Part shown: positions 28,052-34,024 of the stretch, piece after piece | Layout of the letters: every line of letters begins with the position of its first letter | How positions within the stretch are numbered: the first letter of the stretch is position 1 | NCBI GenBank assembly: GCA_945861595.1 | Contig: CAMAVE010000013.1 | Span: 1 to 35,613, forward strand | Length of the DNA: 35,613 nt | Reading direction: 5' to 3' | From: Synechococcus sp. UW140 | GTDB lineage: Bacteria > Cyanobacteriota > Cyanobacteriia > PCC-6307 > Cyanobiaceae | Program-made: the position numbers and the translations under genes | The notes under the pieces: model-generated | Databases searched by the model: none | What the model was told of the DNA's origin: nothing | The model's input: the letters and a program-made list of their open reading frames with translations, nothing else

Positions 28052-28357
28052 TTATGACTTATTCAGTTGGGGCATTAGTCCAAGAATTGCATCTGTTGCT
28101 TCCTGATTGTCAAAAACAGGAATGAGATCAAAGTCAAGTCCACCCAAAACAAAGCCACCGAGATCCTGTGCTACGGCTGCATAAGATTCAGCTTCGATAA
28201 AAACAAATCCTTGGCGGTCCATCAATCCATGGAAAATTTCACGACGAATAACCCCTGCTGCCAGAGGGGCCCCAGCTTTATGAAAATTAACCCAACCTTC
28301 CCATAGGTTTGCAACATCAGCAGGGAATTTTACGTGACAAATGTACTTAACAGTCAT
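28052..28357 (-). CDS. DUF3303-like small alpha+beta-barrel protein
   Basis: A 101-residue protein from ATG 28357. It has a first strand TVKYICHVKFP, a central stretch AAGVIRREIFHGLMDRQGFV containing the G.GF.(L)IE-type strand (GFVFIEAES), helix YAAVAQDLGGF, and the last strand LDFDLIPVFDNQEATDAI. This is the DUF3303 pattern as I know it, a relative of ABM/EthD barrels. The upstream in-frame extension to 28447 is basic and unlikely. Its function is unknown; it is the fourth dimeric-barrel-type gene in the window. Confidence 0.65.
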   Translation of the reverse strand: MTVKYICHVKFPADVANLWEGWVNFHKAGAPLAAGVIRREIFHGLMDRQGFVFIEAESYAAVAQDLGGFVLGGLDFDLIPVFDNQEATDAILGLMPQLNKS

Positions 28358-28521
28358 GATGAGAATGTAAATCCTTGCAAGTATAGCACATTTTCGAGCT
28401 CTGGCCCGATATTTGGGGGGTGCATGTCTGCGGCTAAAGAGATCCATCGTTGCTGAATGGTATTCTTCGGGTCATGATCGGAATTCCTAGCAATGCTTTC
28501 TTACATCGCTTCCGCACTCTG

Positions 28522-28761
28522 CTAGCGTCCAAGGCCGACTCTGCAGCAAAATAGATGGTATTTCTGCTCTTGTTTTCGTGCTTCTGAGTGTCCATAGTGC
28601 TCTACCATCAAATGACAGGGATCTAGATTGATATCATTCTTGCTCGATTGAGGAAACCACATCCAAATCATCAGTTTTCTGGATCGTTGCTTGGCATAGC
28701 GGTGCCATCCTCGGTTGTGTCTTTCAATCGGGACTAGTCCGATCCATACCCTTCTTCCAAC
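28522..28761 (-). pseudogene. Possible truncated gene remnant without a start codon
   Basis: The minus-strand frame between TAA (upstream) and TAG 28522 is open for 79 codons and protein-like: VGRRVWIGLVPIERHNRGWH near its beginning, later LMIWMWFPQSS, NDINLDPCHLMVEHYGH and KYHLFCC. No ATG, GTG or TTG occurs near its beginning. It is probably the middle or end of a lost gene; the family is not recognised. Confidence 0.25.
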
Positions 28762-29012
28762 TTATTGAGCATGCTTCGGATAATTACTATGAATGACCAT
28801 TTAATCGCCTGTATTGCAATACTCTTATTAAGATGTCCTGTCCTTTGCGCTGCGTATCTTTCATTCAAGATATAAAAGAAAGACTTGCTAGTAAGCCATA
28901 GATGGTTGGAATTTCAAAGATGTCCATTCTGAAATTTACAAACAAATTAATGCTCGAATTTGTTTGCTCCGAAGCGCAGCATCTTTTAATAGCTTATAGG
29001 ATAGAGTAAATA

Positions 29013-29186
29013 ATGATTCGGCAAACTCCAGTCATTCTAATACGAGCTAAGCCTTTATCAAATATTGATTCTGAATTTTCCAAGGTTGCTCTGATAAGTC
29101 AAGGTGTCTTGGTAAAGTCTAATTTGTTTGTAATTAGCCTTGGGTTAGGGACGTTGTCGGCAACCTGGGCTAAATTAACGACCTAA
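29013..29186 (+). CDS. Doubtful 57-aa ORF with hydrophobic C terminus
   Basis: ATG 29013 to TAA 29186 encodes MIRQTPVILIRAKPLSNIDS followed by a mostly hydrophobic tail (LFVISLGLGTLSATW). It could be a small membrane peptide opposite the aldo/keto-reductase gene's 3' side, or chance. There is no Shine-Dalgarno. Confidence 0.2.
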   Translation: MIRQTPVILIRAKPLSNIDSEFSKVALISQGVLVKSNLFVISLGLGTLSATWAKLTT

Positions 29187-29240
29187 ACCTTTAATGCAAG
29201 GCATCGTATTGTCCTGCTATGGTTGTCAGAGACTTTACTT

Positions 29241-30068
29241 TTATTTGAATTGAAGCGGATCCGGACCAACCCTTATCCCCGCATCAAGCTTTAGTATCTG
29301 CGCTACGTCGTCTGAATCTAAATTTATTTTAGAGGCTTGATAGTTTTCTAGGATACGGCTAGGTGTTATTGACTTGGGAATAACTACGTTACCGATTTTG
29401 AGGTGCCAAGCTATGATTATTTGCGCTTCCGTACTATCATGCTTAGTTGCGATGGCTTTTATTATGGGTTCATTCAATAGTTTGCCACGGCCTAATGGGC
29501 TCCAACTTTGCGTGATAATACCAAGGCTAGCATGGAACTTCCGCAAGCTAGTTTGTTGTAACCAAGGATGGCATTCAATTTGATTAACAACTGGGACCAC
29601 ACCTGTTGCTTGAATGATCGTTTCTAAATGATCAGGGTTGAAATTTGATACACCGATAGATTTGATTTGACCATTGTCGCGCAAATCAATTAAATCACGC
29701 CATGTATCGACATACAAACCCCTACCTGGAACTGGCCAATGGATTAACACAAGATCAACATAATCCAATCCAAGTTTTTCTAGGCTTGCGAGGCAAGCAG
29801 CTTTAGTTTTACCGGCTCCTTGGTCGTCATTCCAGATTTTTGTCGTAACAAATATATCTGTACGGGGAACATTGCTTGCCCGTACTGCTTCACCGACTCC
29901 CACTTCGTTCTTGTAAATGGATGCAGTGTCTAAATGTCTATATCCACAATCCAAGGCTGTAGTCACGGCAGCCACAACATCAGAATTCGGAATTAGAAAT
30001 ACACCGAATCCGATTGACGGGATCTGATTGCCATCTCGCATGGATGTAATATTTGTTGTAGCGTGCAT
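29241..30068 (-). CDS. Aldo/keto reductase (2,5-diketo-D-gluconate reductase type)
   Basis: NADPH-dependent reversible reduction of aldehydes or ketones to alcohols in a TIM barrel. The 275-residue protein has the full catalytic tetrad: Asp47 and Tyr52 (HLDTASIYKNE), Lys77 (TTKIW) and His110 (LIHWP). Also visible are IGVSNFNPDHLE, VNQIECHPWLQQ and the cofactor-binding VIPKSITPSRILEN. ATG 30068 is the start. It lies 38 bp after the CoxM-like gene and is likely the last gene of the coxS-coxL-coxM-akr unit, linking it to aldehyde/alcohol turnover. Its physiological substrate is not deducible. Confidence 0.93.
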   Translation of the reverse strand: MHATTNITSMRDGNQIPSIGFGVFLIPNSDVVAAVTTALDCGYRHLDTASIYKNEVGVGEAVRASNVPRTDIFVTTKIWNDDQGAGKTKAACLASLEKLGLDYVDLVLIHWPVPGRGLYVDTWRDLIDLRDNGQIKSIGVSNFNPDHLETIIQATGVVPVVNQIECHPWLQQTSLRKFHASLGIITQSWSPLGRGKLLNEPIIKAIATKHDSTEAQIIIAWHLKIGNVVIPKSITPSRILENYQASKINLDSDDVAQILKLDAGIRVGPDPLQFK

Positions 30069-30106
30069 AGTTGTTGATCGCGGTTTTAATCAGTTTGATC
30101 GATGGT

Positions 30107-30928
30107 TTAACCCTTAATGCTTTCGCCAATGCTCTTGTTGATTAGCACAGTAGAAAGGTGGGCTAAGTATTCGTTGCTAGCCTTAGAGTTATGATTAATC
30201 GTGTTGAAGTACTCATTCAATACTGATTTGGGGAGTTCTTGAGAGACTAGATTGCCAATGACAGCATTTTCACTTTTGGTTAACCGTTGTACAGTAAGTC
30301 CTTGACCGCAAACAGCAAATCTTGCCGCTGTTACTATATTATTTACGACTTCTAAAGAGGACGAGATTCCGCATATAGGTAAATAGCTGGCTGGATCTTT
30401 TACTTCTTGAAACGAACTTAGGCCTAAAGGAGAAGGTAGTTCAATCGTTTCGAGAATAAACTCTTGTTGAGGCATAAGTGGCTCCTTGAGTCTCTTTTGG
30501 GCCGTCTGATTGCTATAGTTGAAACTGGCTCCATATGCTAGCAGGACTGCTGCAAGGCCCATTGAAAAGCTCTGATAAGAATATTCATCTCCGATTGCTG
30601 TTTGATTGCAAAACTGCCGATCCCCAATTAATGATACTGCTTCAATAATTGCAGGATAGCGCTCTCGAATTAGATCATGCTCAGCGATTTCCGAAAGACT
30701 TGTCGCCGAGCCGATAGACAACGTACCGTCGGGACTTGCTTTAATACCGTTGAAGCTGTCTATATTACTAGTCGAAATCAAGAGCTGTGGTGATAGCTTT
30801 TCGGCTTTTAGCAATGCGACGAGGCTATAGCCTCCAGACAATATAGCCTTTTCCACTTCATTGCAAAGCAATTGATGAAGCTCTTTTATCGAGGTTGGTG
30901 ATGCGTAATCGAATTGTGTGGAAATCAT
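30107..30928 (-). CDS. FAD-subunit-like protein of a molybdenum hydroxylase (CoxM/XdhB family), altered FAD motif
   Basis: The medium subunit of CO dehydrogenase/aldehyde-oxidase enzymes binds FAD and passes electrons to the acceptor. The 273-residue length is normal. The first FAD motif is roughly kept (ILSGGYSLVALLK, residues 29-41; usual AGG.SLLP.LK). The second, normally R-N-x-G-T-I-G-G-N, reads CNQTAIGDEYS (residues 107-117), with Gly-Gly-Asn replaced. The later dFf/Elitei region and C-terminal CO_deh_flav_C-like helices are present (SSFQEVKDPASYLPICGI, AARFAVCGQG). The frame is intact. Spacing of 51 bp to the CoxL-like gene supports one operon. FAD binding may be weakened or lost; this is inference from the motif. 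Confidence 0.82.
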   Translation of the reverse strand: MISTQFDYASPTSIKELHQLLCNEVEKAILSGGYSLVALLKAEKLSPQLLISTSNIDSFNGIKASPDGTLSIGSATSLSEIAEHDLIRERYPAIIEAVSLIGDRQFCNQTAIGDEYSYQSFSMGLAAVLLAYGASFNYSNQTAQKRLKEPLMPQQEFILETIELPSPLGLSSFQEVKDPASYLPICGISSSLEVVNNIVTAARFAVCGQGLTVQRLTKSENAVIGNLVSQELPKSVLNEYFNTINHNSKASNEYLAHLSTVLINKSIGESIKG

Positions 30929-30979
30929 GGGTGCCAGATTTGAGAGGAGTTGAGAAATGTTTTGCTATGGTGACTAGGT

Positions 30980-33346
30980 CTAGGGCTTTGCTTGCATTGC
31001 TTTCCATACCTTTTCAGGGGTTAGTGGCATGTCAATGTGGCTAACACCAATAGCATTGCAGACCGCACTCACAATGGCTGGTGGTACGCCATTAATAGCA
31101 ACATCACCGGCCCCTTTCCCTCCATGTGGGCTGTTGGGTGTAATAGTTTCTGTTCTTGCTATTGTAAACATTGGTAGGTTTGAGGGCCTAGGTGATCCGT
31201 ACGCAAGTGAGCTGGAGTTTTCTATTTCACCATTTTCATTGAACGTAATATTTTCCATGAGGGCTTGTCCTACACCTGCATAGATATTACCATGGGTTTG
31301 GCCATCTACAATTCCAGGGTTGCAGACTTTCCCAAAATCATCCACAGCTATGTAATCTATAAGATTGATAATCCCAGTTTGTTTATCTACTTCAACGAAT
31401 GCTATGTGGCTTCCGAAGGGGAAGGCAAAATCCTTTGGATCCCAATAGGCTATAGTTTCTAGTCCAGGCTCCATACCACTGGGAAGATCCCATGCATTAT
31501 GCAGTGCGTTTGAGATCTCTTGAAGTGTTACAGATTTGCTCGGATCTGAAGCAAGTGAGTAGTTCCCACTTTCATGGACAATCTCATCTTCTTCACCTGC
31601 CAATAAAAATGCTGCCATTTTAATAGCCTTTGCTTTTATTTTTTGACAGGCAACAACTATTGCGCCACCCTCAATTTGATATGAACGTGAACCATAGCTG
31701 CCACCTATCGGTAAATTTCCTTTCGTGTCAGAATGGATAATTTCAACCTTATCCGTATTAATTCCTAATTCTTCGGAAACGATTTGGGAAAACACAGTCA
31801 CATGTCCTTGGCCATGGGGTTGGCTTCCGATATGTAATTGGGCATCACCACTTTGATGAATGCGCAGGTGAGCAGTTCCATAGGTCCCTCCATTGAGACC
31901 AATGACATTGTGCATATATGGCGATGGTCCAACACCAGTTACTGCCACATAAGAAGTTACACCATATCCAAGCAGTTTGCCGCGGCTTGCAGCATCTTCA
32001 CGCTTTTTATCAAAATCAGATAACTTTGCTTTTTTTAGAGCTTGATCAAGAGCGAGCTCATAATTGCCGGAGTCATAAGTAAATCCGAGACCATTCTCAT
32101 AGGGGAATTGATCATTTTTGATAAAGTTTATACGGCGCACTTCCACTGGATCCATGCCGATTTCAGCAGCATAAAGATCGATGAGTCGTTCAATTACATA
32201 GAGACCTTCTGTTCTGCCAGCTCCCCTCATCGGACCAACCATCTGCCTATTTGTGTAGGAGATATTTACCTCGTAAAAGGGATTATCAATGGCATAAGCT
32301 CCAGTCACACTCATTCCAGTAAGGGCCGCTGGTGCTCCTGGGCCATTGAAGGTAGAATAGGCTCCTAAGGTTGCATAATTTTTACAGTGCAGCGCTGTAA
32401 TTTTGCCTTTTTTGTCGCCAGCTATAGTGGCATCTACATCAGAGCCACGTGCATGCACAGTTCTTCTGTATATTCCTTCTCGTGTATCCACCCATTTTAC
32501 AGGACGCCCTAGCCGTCTTGCCATTACAAGGGCTATTCCAGTGTCGTTATAGATATAGCCTTTACACCCATAGCTACCGCCTACTTCTGGCACAATAACC
32601 CTGAGCTTGTTAAATGGAATTCCGAGAACGAGACCACAGAGAGCAGCTCTGTTGATATGTGGTATTTGTGTATTTGTCCAAAGAGTATAGTCTTCAGTAG
32701 TTGGATCGTAGTCAGCGATAGTTGAACGCGTCTCAACAGGAGATGCACTTACCAATTGATAGGGAAGATGTTTTTTGACAACCACTTCAGCATTATCAAT
32801 TGCCTCTTGGGTCTTTTGCTTGTTTCCCCAGCTAACATACTGACAAATGTTATCAGGTATTGTGTCATGAACAATGGGAGCGCCTGCTTTCATCGCAGAA
32901 CGAGCATCAAGAACGTGGGGTAGAACTTCGTAAGCAACCTTGATTTTTTTGACGGCTATCTGGGCGGCTTCTAGGGTCGTTGCAGCCACGGCAGCGACTG
33001 TTTCACCTACATGCCTCACTTTGCCGACTGCAAGGATCGTTTGCCCCGCGGGAAATCCCCAAGGGTGGGGAGGGAAGCGCCCGTCCTTTCCGGCGGGATT
33101 CATGAGAACAGGGAGTGGATTATATTGCTTGATATCTTCACCGACAATAATGTCTAAAACGCCTTCTACTGCCAGTGCTTCAGATAAATCAATCGAATTA
33201 ATTATAGCATGGGCGTAAGGACTGTCTAGGAAGACCATATGCACCATTTTTGGCAGCTTAATATCTGCCATAAATTGAGCTGTGCCCTTCAACAAGGCTC
33301 GGTCTTCTTTGCGCTTAATTGCTGAACCAAGAATCGGAGTGCCCAT
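30980..33346 (-). CDS. Molybdopterin-binding subunit of a CoxL/xanthine-dehydrogenase-family enzyme
   Basis: The large subunit hydroxylates substrates at the Mo-MCD centre. The 788-residue protein begins with the family's GSAIKRKEDRALLKGTAQF and contains GGSYGCKGYIYND, MVGPMRGAGRTEGLYVIERL, GSQPHGQGHVTVF, GSYGSRSYQIEGGA and IDMPLTPEKVW. The CO-dehydrogenase active-site loop AYRCSFR is absent (PMRGAGRTEG instead), so it is aldehyde-oxidase-like rather than a true CO dehydrogenase. At the conserved catalytic Glu (K-G-V-G-E) it has GGKGAGDVAING, with Asp748 encoded by GAT at 31105-31103. XdhC and MocA encoded earlier are the expected maturation partners. ATG 33346 is the start. The substrate is unknown. 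Confidence 0.93.
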   Translation of the reverse strand: MGTPILGSAIKRKEDRALLKGTAQFMADIKLPKMVHMVFLDSPYAHAIINSIDLSEALAVEGVLDIIVGEDIKQYNPLPVLMNPAGKDGRFPPHPWGFPAGQTILAVGKVRHVGETVAAVAATTLEAAQIAVKKIKVAYEVLPHVLDARSAMKAGAPIVHDTIPDNICQYVSWGNKQKTQEAIDNAEVVVKKHLPYQLVSASPVETRSTIADYDPTTEDYTLWTNTQIPHINRAALCGLVLGIPFNKLRVIVPEVGGSYGCKGYIYNDTGIALVMARRLGRPVKWVDTREGIYRRTVHARGSDVDATIAGDKKGKITALHCKNYATLGAYSTFNGPGAPAALTGMSVTGAYAIDNPFYEVNISYTNRQMVGPMRGAGRTEGLYVIERLIDLYAAEIGMDPVEVRRINFIKNDQFPYENGLGFTYDSGNYELALDQALKKAKLSDFDKKREDAASRGKLLGYGVTSYVAVTGVGPSPYMHNVIGLNGGTYGTAHLRIHQSGDAQLHIGSQPHGQGHVTVFSQIVSEELGINTDKVEIIHSDTKGNLPIGGSYGSRSYQIEGGAIVVACQKIKAKAIKMAAFLLAGEEDEIVHESGNYSLASDPSKSVTLQEISNALHNAWDLPSGMEPGLETIAYWDPKDFAFPFGSHIAFVEVDKQTGIINLIDYIAVDDFGKVCNPGIVDGQTHGNIYAGVGQALMENITFNENGEIENSSSLAYGSPRPSNLPMFTIARTETITPNSPHGGKGAGDVAINGVPPAIVSAVCNAIGVSHIDMPLTPEKVWKAMQAKP

Positions 33347-33389
33347 GTAAATGTGTCCTGCAGGTGGGGTTTTTAAAACTTAAAAAACA

Positions 33390-33860
33390 TTACTTTGTTG
33401 AAGCATTGTTTTTGGCCACATCAATAGCTGCCAAGACAATATTTTGAAAGCCAGTGCATCTACACAGGACACTATCGAGCTGCCTTCTGATTTCCGTTTC
33501 TGTAGGGCTATTTACTCTGTTGAGCAATTCCGTAAGTACCAGTAAAGCGGCAGGGGTACAGTATCCGCATTGAACCGCATGAAATGCCTCAAAGCTTGTC
33601 TGAAGAGCATCTAGATGTTCTGAGTCGCCTAGACCCTCCACTGTAATAATGTCACAATTGTCGGCTTGAACTGCAAGCATCATTGAACTTTTAACAGCCT
33701 TGCCATTTAGCAGAATTGTACAGGCTCCAGTTTGACCGTAATCAAGTGGGTTCTTAGTACCAGTCAAGCCTAGATCATCACGCAAAAAGTCAACCAATAA
33801 TCTATTGGGTTGAATTTCTGCAGTTTTTTTGTTGCCGTTGACCGTACATGAAATGATCAC
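33390..33860 (-). CDS. CoxS-like small subunit lacking most N-terminal [2Fe-2S] ligands
   Basis: The small subunit normally carries two [2Fe-2S] clusters. In this 156-residue protein the C-terminal helical-domain cluster is intact (Cys98, Cys101 in QCGYCTP; Cys133, Cys135 in LCRCTG). In the N-terminal plant-ferredoxin-type domain the usual C-x4-C-x2-C...C set reads Leu39, Thr44, Cys47, Ser59 (GTKNPLDYGQTGACTILLNG, then KAVKSS), so three of four ligands are gone. Their codons are CTT, ACT and TCA, each at least two substitutions from a Cys codon. The rest of the fold is well conserved and the frame is open. It is 43 bp upstream of the CoxL-like gene. Electron flow to an FAD subunit should be impaired; an alternative role is possible. 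Confidence 0.92.
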   Translation of the reverse strand: MIISCTVNGNKKTAEIQPNRLLVDFLRDDLGLTGTKNPLDYGQTGACTILLNGKAVKSSMMLAVQADNCDIITVEGLGDSEHLDALQTSFEAFHAVQCGYCTPAALLVLTELLNRVNSPTETEIRRQLDSVLCRCTGFQNIVLAAIDVAKNNASTK

Positions 33861-33894
33861 TGGAAAGCCTGCAATTGGGCAAAAAGGGTAGATT

Positions 33895-33925
33895 CCTGAG
33901 GGTATTTAGATTGAATACCCTCAGG
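33895..33925. terminator. Perfect 12-bp hairpin between the GMC gene and coxS-like gene
   Basis: CCTGAGGGTATT (33895-33906) pairs with AATACCCTCAGG (33914-33925) around a 7-nt loop, 35 bp upstream of the coxS-like start. There is no T-run on either strand, so it may be a Rho-assisted or partial terminator, an attenuator or an mRNA-end stabiliser. Confidence 0.55.
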
Positions 33926-33970
33926 AGTAAAGGACTACTTCAGCTTGATCAGACTCTTCCTGTTGTGATA

Positions 33971-34004
33971 CTCAAGCATCGCTTTATCATTCGTGACGCT
34001 TGAG
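33971..34004. repeat. Second inverted repeat downstream of the GMC gene
   Basis: CTCAAGC (33971-33977) pairs with GCTTGAG (33998-34004) across 20 bp, 20 bp after the GMC stop. The sequence AGCATCG follows or overlaps both arms. It possibly protects the 3' end of the GMC transcript. Confidence 0.35.
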
Positions 34005-34024
34005 CATCGAGGTTTGTCTATCTC

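Larger units (their letters stand above)
28358..29240. other. Gene-poor region upstream of the DUF3303-like gene
   Basis: About 880 bp with no convincing intact gene. It holds a startless minus-strand frame (28522-28761) that looks like a gene remnant and a 57-codon plus-strand frame (29013-29186). A hydrophobic 28-codon frame at ATG 28791 is too short to judge. No IS ends were recognised. Confidence 0.5.

Noticed and set aside
30980-33860. Aerobic CO dehydrogenase
   Set aside because: The large subunit lacks the AYRCSFR active-site loop and the small subunit lacks N-terminal cluster cysteines, so CO oxidation is not supported despite cox-like subunit order.
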